DNA of 64,000 nucleotides, from contig CAKULG010000004.1 of NCBI GenBank assembly GCA_934667105.1, positions 1-64,000 of the forward strand, in the 5' to 3' direction. Position numbers and translations under genes: made by a program. Every line of letters begins with the position of its first letter. Position 1 is the stretch's first letter. The DNA is from an uncultured Clostridia bacterium (GTDB lineage Bacteria > Bacillota > Clostridia > Christensenellales > Aristaeellaceae). Positions 34,895 to 43,011 of the stretch are shown piece by piece. The notes beneath the pieces are model-generated. The model was not told the DNA's origin. It saw only the letters and a program-made list of their open reading frames with translations, and did no database searches.

Positions 34895-35863
34895 GTGCCG
34901 GAACAAAGAGAGAAAAAAGCCCGGGGCGTTGGCTGGACGGCCCGGCGCGCCTGTAGGGCGCATGGGGGAAGGCTTGCGCTTCTGATGCTGGGACAAGCGG
35001 CCCTACGGGCGGCGGCGCTTGCGCCCCTGCTGGCCTTGCGTCCGCTAAAAAGCGGCGAGCCGCTGCCGCCCACGCTGTTGTGGAATGGCGGCGCGGCGCT
35101 GCTTTCGCTGCTGCTGTATCTTTTTGTGGTGTTTCCGCTGCGCTTTTATGCGGGGGAGCGGCTGCGCTTTTATTCCGCGCCGCATTTGACCCCGCCCGCA
35201 GGCGGCGGGGCCTATAAGGCCTGGCTGTTGGCGGGATGGCAGCGATTTTTTCGGGGCGTTGCCTGGGGACTACCCTTTTTGGCATGCGCCGGGTTCTGGC
35301 TTTGGTTTGCCGGCTATGGGATGGAATTTCTCCCCTTTTCCCAGCTGGGCCAGGTGATGCAACGGTTTTCGTTTCTGCTGGGGCAGGGCGAAAGCGTGGT
35401 GAACGGCGTGCTGATTGCGCTGGGGCTCACGGCTGCGTCGGCGCTGTTGTTTGCCCGGGGCTGGCTGCGGGATATGCCGGCGGAATATCTGCCCGTCCGG
35501 CGCATGCGGCCGGTGGAGGTGCGCGGGTATTGCGCCAAGGTGCGGCGGCGGAGCAAAACGGAGCTTTCCCTGGCCCGGAACGCCGTGGGAAACGCGGCCT
35601 ATTTCCTGCTTTCGCTGGCGGGGTTCGCCCTGGCGCTGATTCCTTATGCATCGCAGAATCTGCGGGTTTCCAGCGATCCCATGCAGATGCTTTTCGGCGT
35701 GCTGCGGCTGCTGAAAAAGCCGCTGCCCACGGATGTGGCGCTGGAGCTGGCGGCGGCCTTTCTGCTGCTGTATCTGCCGCTTTGCGCGCTGCGGAAAATG
35801 CGAAACGCGGTGTGCGTCCGGCGGCTGACCCATGAATTGGACGCGCGGAGGGAAAATCGGTGA
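34895..35863 (+). CDS. Unrecognised multi-pass membrane protein
   Basis: I do not recognise the family. The 322-residue product has a basic N-terminus and about five or six hydrophobic helices (near 30-50, 62-85, 125-150, 165-190, 235-255, 285-305), with a positively charged loop around residues 205-228 (RRMRPVEVRGYCAKVRRRSK). The GTG start at 34895 follows AAAGGAAGG. Its last four bases overlap the start of rsuA (GTGA), so the two are translationally coupled, but this gives no clear functional hint. Similar in outline to DUF975-type membrane proteins. Confidence 0.7.
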   Translation: MPEQREKKARGVGWTARRACRAHGGRLALLMLGQAALRAAALAPLLALRPLKSGEPLPPTLLWNGGAALLSLLLYLFVVFPLRFYAGERLRFYSAPHLTPPAGGGAYKAWLLAGWQRFFRGVAWGLPFLACAGFWLWFAGYGMEFLPFSQLGQVMQRFSFLLGQGESVVNGVLIALGLTAASALLFARGWLRDMPAEYLPVRRMRPVEVRGYCAKVRRRSKTELSLARNAVGNAAYFLLSLAGFALALIPYASQNLRVSSDPMQMLFGVLRLLKKPLPTDVALELAAAFLLLYLPLCALRKMRNAVCVRRLTHELDARRENR

Positions 35864-36573
35864 GATTGGATAAGTTGCTTTCCAATCTGGGCGTCGCGTC
35901 CCGGGCGGAATGCCGCCGTCTGCTGCGAGCGGGCCGGGTGCGCGTGGCGGGGGAATGCTGGCGGGATGGAGCCCGGAATGTGCCCGAGGGCGCGGAGATC
36001 TGCATGGACGGCGTGCCCCTGGATACGCGGACGGTGCGTCACCTGATGCTCAATAAGCCTGCAGGAGTACTCACGGCGACGGAGGATGGAAAACAGGCCA
36101 CCGTGATGGAACTGCTGCCCGCCCTTTACCGCGCCTGCGGCTGCATGCCGGTGGGGCGGCTGGATAAGGATACTACGGGCCTGCTGCTGCTGACCACCGA
36201 CGGCACGCTGGCCCACCGCCTGATCGCTCCTGAGCGCCATGTGGACAAGGTATATGAGGCGGAGGTGGAGGGCGCGCTGGAGGAAGCGGATATCGCCGCC
36301 TTCGCCCAGGGAATCCCGCTGAAGGATTTTACCGCCCTGCCCGCCCGGCTGGAAATTCTGGGCCCGGGTCGGGGGCGCGTCACGGTGCGAGAGGGAAAAT
36401 ATCACCAAGTGAAGCGCATGTTTGGCGCGCGTGGAAAACCGGTGCTCCGGCTGCATCGAACAGCCTTCGGGCCCCTTGCCCTGGATGCGGGCCTGGCCCC
36501 CGGGAAATACCGGGAATTGACGGAAAAGGAGATCGCCGCTTTGTATCAGGCGGCGGGCATGCCCCATGAATGA
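35860..36573 (+). CDS. rsuA: 16S rRNA pseudouridine synthase RsuA family
   Basis: This 237-residue enzyme converts uridine to pseudouridine in rRNA. An N-terminal S4 RNA-binding domain (RLDKLLSNLGVASRAECRRLLRAGRV) is followed by the catalytic domain with GRLDKDTTGLLLLT (catalytic Asp102) and the end motif KYHQVKRMFGARGKPVLRLHR. The GTG start overlaps the upstream stop by four bases. The family RsuA (position 516) is most likely; RluE/RluF-type relatives cannot be excluded. Confidence 0.9.
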   Translation: MRLDKLLSNLGVASRAECRRLLRAGRVRVAGECWRDGARNVPEGAEICMDGVPLDTRTVRHLMLNKPAGVLTATEDGKQATVMELLPALYRACGCMPVGRLDKDTTGLLLLTTDGTLAHRLIAPERHVDKVYEAEVEGALEEADIAAFAQGIPLKDFTALPARLEILGPGRGRVTVREGKYHQVKRMFGARGKPVLRLHRTAFGPLALDAGLAPGKYRELTEKEIAALYQAAGMPHE

Positions 36574-37174
36574 CCATTATTACACGGAAAATCCGGAAAG
36601 CGCCCACCGCTACGCCGCCTGCGCCTATACCTACCGCGGGCAGGAAATCCGCTTTCTGACGGACGCGGGGGTTTTTTCCCGGGGCGAAATGGATAAAGGA
36701 ACCGCGCTTTTGCTCGACGCCCTGCCCGAAGCCCTGGAGGGACGCATCCTGGACGTGGGGTGCGGCTGGGGCGCGGTGGGGGTCAGCGTGGGGAAGCGCT
36801 GGCCCGGCTGCGCGGTGGTGATGTGCGATGTGAACGCCCGGGCGCTGGAACTGGCCGCCCGGAACGCCCGGGAAAACGGCGTGACGGCCCAGACGGTGCG
36901 CAGCGACGGGCTGGAAAGCGTGCCCGGCTTGTTCGACGCGATCCTCACCAACCCGCCCATTCGCGCGGGAAAGCAGACGATCTATCGTATTTTCGCCCAG
37001 GCCGCCCGGCAGCTGAAGCCCGGGGGGGCGCTGTATTTGGTGATTCGCAAGCAGCAGGGCGCGGAATCCGCGCTGCGCTATCTGCGGGAAATCTACGAAG
37101 AAGCGGAAACGATTGAAAAAAGCGGCGGCTTCTGGGTGATTTGCTGCCGGGGAGGAAAAAAGCATGCGGTATGA
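36566..37174 (+). CDS. rsmC: Class I SAM methyltransferase, RsmC type
   Basis: The 202-residue enzyme matches the C-terminal half of RsmC, which methylates G1207 of 16S rRNA; in Bacillota the short single-domain form is usual. SAM-binding motif DVGCGWG is at 63-69 and catalytic NPPIRAGK at 129-136. It overlaps rsuA by eight bases, so two rRNA-modifying enzymes are coupled. Confidence 0.88.
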   Translation: MNDHYYTENPESAHRYAACAYTYRGQEIRFLTDAGVFSRGEMDKGTALLLDALPEALEGRILDVGCGWGAVGVSVGKRWPGCAVVMCDVNARALELAARNARENGVTAQTVRSDGLESVPGLFDAILTNPPIRAGKQTIYRIFAQAARQLKPGGALYLVIRKQQGAESALRYLREIYEEAETIEKSGGFWVICCRGGKKHAV

Positions 37175-38336
37175 CCGGGCGTTTTTTGATGCGGGCGTGA
37201 ATCGGCGAGGCACTTTCTGTGAAAAGTGGGACGATCCCCAGGCTGTGCCGGAGGGAGGCCTGCCCTTGTGGGTGGCGGATATGGATTTTCCCTGTGCCGC
37301 GCCTATCGCTCAGACCCTGCGGGAAAGGGCGGAGCATCCCTGCTACGGCTATAATATGGAAAACCCGGCGGACGCTCAGGCGGTGTGCGCCTTCTGGAAG
37401 CGGCGGCACGGGCTGGAAATGCTGCCGGAGCAGACCCGTATGCTGCCCTGCGTGGTGACGGGCTTGCGGGCGGCGGTGCGCGCCTTTACCGCGCCGGGGG
37501 AGCGCGTGGCCTTTTTCACACCGGTGTACGGCCCCTTCGCCGCGTCGGTGCGGGATAACGGCCGCCAGGCAGAGGCCGTTCCGCTGCTTCAGGCGGAGGA
37601 CGGCCGCTATCAAATGAATCTGCCCGGCATGGAGCGGGCCCTGCGGGCGGGGGCGCGGCTGATTCTGCTGTGCAACCCCCATAACCCCGTTTCCCGGCTG
37701 TGGACGCGGGAGGAGCTGACCGCACTGTGCCGCCTGGCTGCGGAATATGAGGCGGTTGTGGTGAGCGATGAAATCCATGCGGATTTCGCCTATGCTCCCG
37801 GGCGCTTCACCCCGCTGCTATCCCTGCCCGAAGCGCGGGAGCGCGCGGTGATGCTCTGCTCCGCCAGCAAAACCTTTAACATCGCGGGCCTGCAGCAGGC
37901 CACCGCCGTATCCTTTGCCCCCGCGCTGCTGGAAAAGCTGGAGCGCGTGTGCGGCGAGGCGGGCGTAACCAGCGGCAACACCTTCGCCCTGGCCGCCACC
38001 CGGGCGGCCTACACCGCCTGCGACGATTGGCTGGACGGGCTGCTTTCCTATCTGGCCGAAAACCGGGCGGCGCTGGAGGCGGGGGTGAAGCGCTATCTGC
38101 CCCGGGCCCGGCTGACTCCCGTGGAGGCCACCTATCTGGCCTGGCTGGATCTGCGGGCGTATGGGAAAAGCTGCGACGAGCTGACGGCGCTTTTCTGGAA
38201 GCAGGGGGTTAAGCTGTCGGAGGGGAATTTCTTCGGCCCGGAGGGCGAGGGCTTTATGCGGCTGAATTTCGGCTGTCCCCAAGGCATGATAGAGGAAGGG
38301 CTGCGGCGGATGGCGCGGGCCCTGGAGGAGGAATAA
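37164..38336 (+). CDS. patB: PatB/MalY-type PLP-dependent C-S lyase
   Basis: This 390-residue fold-type-I enzyme splits cystathionine or related thioethers (cystathionine beta-lyase activity). The PLP lysine is Lys236 in SASKTFNIAGLQ; SDEIHADF (201-208) and CNPHNPVSRLW (170-180) are typical of PatB/MalY. GGGGAGGAAAA precedes the ATG, which overlaps rsmC by 11 bases. Aminotransferase activity is an alternative but the motifs favour the lyase. Confidence 0.88.
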   Translation: MRYDRAFFDAGVNRRGTFCEKWDDPQAVPEGGLPLWVADMDFPCAAPIAQTLRERAEHPCYGYNMENPADAQAVCAFWKRRHGLEMLPEQTRMLPCVVTGLRAAVRAFTAPGERVAFFTPVYGPFAASVRDNGRQAEAVPLLQAEDGRYQMNLPGMERALRAGARLILLCNPHNPVSRLWTREELTALCRLAAEYEAVVVSDEIHADFAYAPGRFTPLLSLPEARERAVMLCSASKTFNIAGLQQATAVSFAPALLEKLERVCGEAGVTSGNTFALAATRAAYTACDDWLDGLLSYLAENRAALEAGVKRYLPRARLTPVEATYLAWLDLRAYGKSCDELTALFWKQGVKLSEGNFFGPEGEGFMRLNFGCPQGMIEEGLRRMARALEEE

Positions 38337-38338
38337 GC

Positions 38339-39724
38339 ATGGATCAAGTGGAAAAAATTCTGGCGGACTATCGGGAAGAAATGATTAAAACGCTTCAGGC
38401 CTGGGTGCGCATTCCCAGCGTGAAGGGCGAAGCGGCCCCCGGCGCGCCCTTTGGGGCGGAAAACCGGCGCGCCCTGGATCAGGCCATGGCGGATTGCCGC
38501 CGGATGGGCTTTGAAACGCAGATTGTCGACGGCTATGCGGGCCATGCCGATCTGGGCCAGGGAAGCACCCGGGACGCGCTGGCCATTCTGGCGCATCTGG
38601 ACGTGGTGCCCACGGGGGACGGCTGGAGCCGGGATCCCTTCGGCGCGCAGCGTATAGACGGCCGGGTGTACGGCCGGGGCACCAGCGATGATAAGGGCCC
38701 GGCAGTGGCGGCGCTGTACGCCATGCGGGCGGTGAAGGAGGCGGGCGTGCCGTTGCGGCGGAAGGTGCGCCTGATTCTGGGGTGCGATGAGGAATGCGGC
38801 TCCTCCGATATGGCCTATTACCGGGAGCATGTCGAAATGCCCCGCTCCGGCTTCAGCCCGGACGCGGATTACCCCGTCATCAATATCGAAAAGGGCGGCT
38901 GCCATTTGCAGGTGGAAGCGGAGTTGGCGGAAAACGGCTTGCAGGTGCTATCCATGCAGGTGGGCGAGCGGGCCAACGTGGTGCCCGGCTTCGCCTCCGC
39001 GCTGGTGGCGGGGGGCGAAGAACTGCTGCCCCGGGTGGAAGCGGCGGCCCAGGCGCTGCAGCTTCCGGTATCGGCGAAAATGGAAGGAAACGCCGTGCGC
39101 CTGGAGGCCCAGGGCGTGACGGGCCACGCCGCCTTCCCCGACCACGGGCGCAACGCCATTGGCGAAATGCTGCTGCTCTTTAAGGCCCTGGGGGCTCGGG
39201 GCGCGCTGCTGAAGATAGCGGACGCCATCGGCATGACCTGCTATGGCGAGGGCATGGGCATCGCCATGGAGGATCAGATTTCGGGCAAGCTGACCTGTAG
39301 CCTGGATATGATTCGCATCGAAGGGGGCAAGCTGTGGGCGTTGATGGATATTCGCTACCCCGTGCTGCTGAACCTGGAGGAAATGGTGCGCCGGGCCCAG
39401 GAAAGCCTGGCCCCCTGCCGGGTGACGGTGGCCGGCAGCCGCAAGCCTCATTATGTGAGCGAGCAAACCGAGCTGGTGCAGCAGCTGCTGGAAACCTATC
39501 ATGAAATGACCGGCGGCGAAAAGAAGGCGATCGCCATCGGCGGCGGCACCTACGCCCAATCCCTGGAGGAGGGGGTGGCCTTCGGGGCGCTGTTCCCGGG
39601 GGAGGAAGAGATGGCGCATCAGGCCGACGAATATATTTCCGAGGAATCGCTGTTCCAGAACGCCCGCATTTTTGCCCGGGCCATTGTGCGCCTGGCCGGA
39701 GAAAAGGAAGAAAACGCCAAATGA
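38339..39724 (+). CDS. pepV: PepV-type M20 dipeptidase
   Basis: This 461-residue metallopeptidase (M20 family, Sapep/PepV group) cleaves dipeptides. Metal ligands can be read: AHLDVVPTGDGW (His86, Asp88), YGRGTSDDKGP (Asp117/118), and CDEECGSSD with catalytic Glu151 and Glu152. It ends with the LEEGVAFGALFPGEEEMAHQADE motif characteristic of the group. It begins two bases after patB, and its stop overlaps the DUF1667 start. Confidence 0.92.
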   Translation: MDQVEKILADYREEMIKTLQAWVRIPSVKGEAAPGAPFGAENRRALDQAMADCRRMGFETQIVDGYAGHADLGQGSTRDALAILAHLDVVPTGDGWSRDPFGAQRIDGRVYGRGTSDDKGPAVAALYAMRAVKEAGVPLRRKVRLILGCDEECGSSDMAYYREHVEMPRSGFSPDADYPVINIEKGGCHLQVEAELAENGLQVLSMQVGERANVVPGFASALVAGGEELLPRVEAAAQALQLPVSAKMEGNAVRLEAQGVTGHAAFPDHGRNAIGEMLLLFKALGARGALLKIADAIGMTCYGEGMGIAMEDQISGKLTCSLDMIRIEGGKLWALMDIRYPVLLNLEEMVRRAQESLAPCRVTVAGSRKPHYVSEQTELVQQLLETYHEMTGGEKKAIAIGGGTYAQSLEEGVAFGALFPGEEEMAHQADEYISEESLFQNARIFARAIVRLAGEKEENAK

Positions 39725-40077
39725 AAAAAGAGATCATCACCTGCATCAATTGCCCCATGGGCTGCCGGATGGAGGTGGAGCACGAAGCGGGGCAGGTGCT
39801 TTCCGTTTCGGGAAACACCTGCGCCCGGGGCGAACGCTACGCCCGGCAGGAATGCCTGGAGCCGCTGCGGATGATTACCGCCTCCGTGCCGGTTGCGGGC
39901 CGCACCGCGCCCGTCAGCTGCAAAACCCGCACCCCCGTGCCCAAAAAGAAAATCGACGATTGCATGCGCGCGCTGATGGCCGCGCCCTTCCAGCCGCCCA
40001 TCGCGGCGGGGGACGTGCTCATCGCCAATATCTGCGATACCGGGGTGGATGTGATCGCCACCAAGGCGGTTCCCTAA
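39721..40077 (+). CDS. DUF1667 family Cys-rich protein
   Basis: The 118-residue protein carries CxxCxxxC (Cys8, Cys11, Cys15) and further Cys at 34 and 45, which could bind an iron-sulfur cluster or zinc. The family normally sits beside an anaerobic glycerol-3-phosphate dehydrogenase-like flavoprotein (GlpA type plus FAD/NAD oxidoreductase). Those partners are not in this window. The start overlaps pepV by four bases (ATGA). Function is unknown beyond a probable redox-accessory role. Confidence 0.8.
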   Translation: MKKEIITCINCPMGCRMEVEHEAGQVLSVSGNTCARGERYARQECLEPLRMITASVPVAGRTAPVSCKTRTPVPKKKIDDCMRALMAAPFQPPIAAGDVLIANICDTGVDVIATKAVP

Positions 40078-40102
40078 GCGCGGCTTCAAGGAGGAAGAAA
40101 AA

Positions 40103-41053
40103 ATGACGCCCTTGGCACCCATTCTCATGACCCCTGCCTTCCGCTACGGCGCGATGACGCCCTGGGGCGGCGATGATCTGGCGCGGCTGTATCATAAACC
40201 CATCCCCGATCCGCGCACGGGAGAAAGCCTGGAGGTGAGCGCGATTCCCGGCCTGGAAAGCCGGGACGCGGAAGGCGCATCCCTGCCCGAGCTGCTGGCG
40301 CGCTACGGCGCGCGGCTGCGGGGCGAAGGCGTGGGGGAAACCTTCCCGCTGCTGCTCAAGCTTCTGGACGCGCGTGAAACCCTCAGCGTGCAGGTGCACC
40401 CCGACGACGCATACGCCGCCCGGGTGGAGCATAAGCTGGGGAAAACGGAAGCTTGGCACATCCTTTCCGCCGCGCCGGGGGCGGAGTTGGTGTACGGCGT
40501 GCAGCCGGGCACAAGCAAGGAAGCGTTGCTGGCCGCGTCTCAGGCGGGGGCGGCGGTGGAAAAGCTGCTGCGCCGGGTGCCGGTGCGGGCGGGGGAAACC
40601 TATTATATCCCCGCCGGGATGGTGCACGCCATCGGCGCGGGCATCGTGCTGTATGAAATTCAGCAGTCCAGCGATGTAACCTATCGCTTCTACGATTGGA
40701 ACCGCACGGATAAAAACGGTAAAAAGCGCGAGCTGCATCTGCAAAAGGCGGTGGATGTGACCGACGTGGGGGCGCAATTGACGGCGGCCCGGGAAACGCC
40801 GCTGGAGCCCGGGCATTTTCAATTGCTGCACGAAAAATATTTCACGCTGGAGCGGTTCGCGGGCTTTTCCGGCACGCTGCCCCGCGATTCCCGGCGCTTC
40901 GCCATTTTGACGGCCACCGGGCCCTGCGCCCTTTCCTGGCCGGAGGGCGCGCTGGAAATGGCCCCGGGGCAGACCGCGCTGCTTCCGGCGGACGGCTTTG
41001 ATCTGGCCCTCCGGGCGGAGGGCGCGCTGCTTTCCTATCCCACGATGGAATAA
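40103..41053 (+). CDS. manA: Class I mannose-6-phosphate isomerase
   Basis: This 316-residue zinc enzyme interconverts mannose 6-phosphate and fructose 6-phosphate. Zinc ligands lie in QVHPDD (Gln97, His99) and KTEAWH (Glu116), with a C-terminal part typical of the short Bacillota form; the helical insertion of the E. coli enzyme is absent. CAAGGAGGAAG precedes the ATG. It is the last gene before the terminator at 41095. Confidence 0.93.
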   Translation: MTPLAPILMTPAFRYGAMTPWGGDDLARLYHKPIPDPRTGESLEVSAIPGLESRDAEGASLPELLARYGARLRGEGVGETFPLLLKLLDARETLSVQVHPDDAYAARVEHKLGKTEAWHILSAAPGAELVYGVQPGTSKEALLAASQAGAAVEKLLRRVPVRAGETYYIPAGMVHAIGAGIVLYEIQQSSDVTYRFYDWNRTDKNGKKRELHLQKAVDVTDVGAQLTAARETPLEPGHFQLLHEKYFTLERFAGFSGTLPRDSRRFAILTATGPCALSWPEGALEMAPGQTALLPADGFDLALRAEGALLSYPTME

Positions 41054-41094
41054 ACGCCGGGGAAGCATGAAATTTTGTAAAAAATGATAATCTA

Positions 41095-41127
41095 ATCCTG
41101 TGGCCCTTGCTATGCCGCGGGATTTTT
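41095..41127 (+). terminator. Terminator after manA
   Basis: ATCCTGTGGC (41095-41104) pairs with GCCGCGGGAT (41114-41123), using two G-U pairs, followed by TTTT. It overlaps the promoter of the next operon. Confidence 0.7.
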
Positions 41128-41135
41128 GCTATAAT
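41107..41135 (+). promoter_or_regulatory. Promoter of the murB-whiA operon
   Basis: TTGCTA (41107-41112), a 17-base spacer and TATAAT (41130-41135). The -35 lies in the loop of the terminator hairpin, so the two elements are nested. Confidence 0.75.
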
Positions 41136-41155
41136 AAAACGGAGGGGAATGGAAA

Positions 41156-42061
41156 GTGACGTTTGAAGAAAGCATATTGCCTGAAGGATGCCGGAAAGCC
41201 CTGCGGCGGGATGTTCGATTGGACGCTTATACTACCCTTCGGGTGGGCGGCCCGGCTCGCTATTTTGCCGAACCTGCGGATGAACAAACCTTTCTGACGC
41301 TGTGGGCGGCCGCGCGGCGGACGAAAACGCCCGTGCTGCTGCTGGGCAACGGCTCCAATCTGCTGGTGCGGGACGGCGGCTTTGACGGGCTGGTCATCCG
41401 GCTGCAAAAGAATTTTTCCATGATTCAGCGAAAAGAAAACACGCTGTGGGCCCAGGCGGGCGCGCTGCTGAGCGCCCTTTCCCGGGAGGCCCTTTCAGCC
41501 GGGCTGACGGGCCTGGAATTCGCCCAGGGCATTCCGGGCACGGTGGGCGGCGGCGCGTATATGAACGCGGGCGCTTACGGCGGGGAACTGGGCCAAAGCA
41601 TCAGCCAGGTTCGCGTTTTCAACGGCCAGGAGGTTCTTTCGCTTCCCGGCCGGGAAATGGATTTTTCTTATCGCCACACCCGGGCCATGACGGAAAACTG
41701 GATGATTCTTTCCGCCGCCTTCCGCCTGGAAAAAGGCGACGCGGCGGAAATCGAAGCGCGAATGAAGGATTTCGCCGCCCGCCGGCGGGAAAAGCAGCCC
41801 CTGGAATTTCCCAGCGCCGGTTCCTTTTTTAAGCGTCCGGCAGGACATTTCGCCGGGGCGCTCATCGAGCAAAGCGGCCTGAAGGGCCTGCGGGTGGGCG
41901 GCGCGCAGGTGAGTGAAAAGCACGCGGGCTTTCTGATAAATCGCGGCGGCGCCACGGCGGCGGATTTTCTTTCGCTCATGGAGCAGGTGCAAAAGCGTGT
42001 GCTGGAGAAATTCCAGGTGCGCCTGGAGCCTGAAGTGCGTATTGTGGGGCGGGATGCATGA
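41156..42061 (+). CDS. murB: UDP-N-acetylenolpyruvoylglucosamine reductase
   Basis: MurB (301 residues, type II) reduces UDP-GlcNAc-enolpyruvate to UDP-MurNAc with FAD and NADPH, the second step of peptidoglycan synthesis. Visible signatures are NTTLRVGGPA-like (here YTTLRVGGPARYF), LGNGSNLLVRDGGFDG, GIPGTVGGGAYMNAGAYGG and the active-site SAGSFFKRP, with a C-terminal EPEVRIVG. The GTG start is supported by GGAGGGG nine bases upstream. Its stop overlaps the whiA start (ATGA). Confidence 0.95.
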   Translation: MTFEESILPEGCRKALRRDVRLDAYTTLRVGGPARYFAEPADEQTFLTLWAAARRTKTPVLLLGNGSNLLVRDGGFDGLVIRLQKNFSMIQRKENTLWAQAGALLSALSREALSAGLTGLEFAQGIPGTVGGGAYMNAGAYGGELGQSISQVRVFNGQEVLSLPGREMDFSYRHTRAMTENWMILSAAFRLEKGDAAEIEARMKDFAARRREKQPLEFPSAGSFFKRPAGHFAGALIEQSGLKGLRVGGAQVSEKHAGFLINRGGATAADFLSLMEQVQKRVLEKFQVRLEPEVRIVGRDA

Positions 42062-43011
42062 GCTTTTCATCCCAGGTTAAAGAAGAATTGCTGCATATCC
42101 ATCCGGAAAAGCATTGCTGCATGCTCAGCGAGCTGAGCGCCCTGACCCAGGCCTGCGCTTCCCTGCGGCTGGCGGGGGGGGGCAGGCTGCGGGTGGTATA
42201 CGCGGTGGAAAGCGCGCCCCTGGCGAAGCGGATTTTTCTGCTGCTGAAAAAGCGGCTGGAAATTACGCCCGTTTTGGAATTCAGCCGTCAAAAACGCCTG
42301 GGAGGCCGGCGCGTCTGCCTGCTGACCGTGGGCGAGGCGGACGGTCGGCGGCTGCTCCTGGCGCTGCGGATGCTGCGGGAGGGGCCGGAGGGCGCGGTGT
42401 ATCGGGGCGTGCCCCGGGCCGTGACCACCCGCCGCTGCTGCCGCGCCGCCTTTGTGCGGGGGGCGTTTCTGGGGGCGGGCGCGGTGACGGCCCCGGAAAA
42501 AGGGTATCATTTGGAATTTCGCGCCTCGGATAACCGGGCGGATACCCTGCTGAACATTTTGGAAAAAAGCGGAATTTCCGCCTCCGTCGCTCAGCGGCGG
42601 GGCGACGAAATCGTTTATATGAAGCGGGGCGACGACGTGGCGGCCTGCCTGGCGCTGATGGGCGCCCATGGGGCGCTGCTGGAAATGGAAAACATGCGCA
42701 TCACCCGCGAATCCCGCAGCCAGGCCAACCGCGCCCGGAACTGCGACGAGGCGAACCTGAAAAAGCAATTATCCGCCGCCGCGCGGCAGGCGGAAGCAAT
42801 CCGCGCCTATTCTTTGGCTCACAGCCTGGCGGCCCTGCCTCCGGAATTGCAGGAGATCGGCCGGGCGCGGATGCTGCATCCCGAGGCCTCCCTGGAGGAG
42901 CTGGGGCAAATACTGGCCCCGCCCCTGGGAAAATCGGGGGCGAACCATCGAATGCGGAAATTAATGGCCGCGCTTTCCGCCCAGACAGATGACAAGGATG
43001 AAGAAGAATGA
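42058..43011 (+). CDS. whiA: WhiA-family DNA-binding protein
   Basis: WhiA (317 residues) combines a LAGLIDADG-homing-endonuclease-like domain without nuclease function and a C-terminal helix-turn-helix. It influences cell division and chromosome segregation in Gram-positives. Start SFSSQVKEEL, middle RAAFVRGAFLGAG, and end RLLHPEASLEELG-like / KSGANHRMRKL signatures are clear. In most Clostridia rapZ and yvcK (glmR) stand between murB and whiA; here the two genes overlap directly. It also overlaps the following fusion gene by four bases. Confidence 0.95.
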   Translation: MSFSSQVKEELLHIHPEKHCCMLSELSALTQACASLRLAGGGRLRVVYAVESAPLAKRIFLLLKKRLEITPVLEFSRQKRLGGRRVCLLTVGEADGRRLLLALRMLREGPEGAVYRGVPRAVTTRRCCRAAFVRGAFLGAGAVTAPEKGYHLEFRASDNRADTLLNILEKSGISASVAQRRGDEIVYMKRGDDVAACLALMGAHGALLEMENMRITRESRSQANRARNCDEANLKKQLSAAARQAEAIRAYSLAHSLAALPPELQEIGRARMLHPEASLEELGQILAPPLGKSGANHRMRKLMAALSAQTDDKDEEE

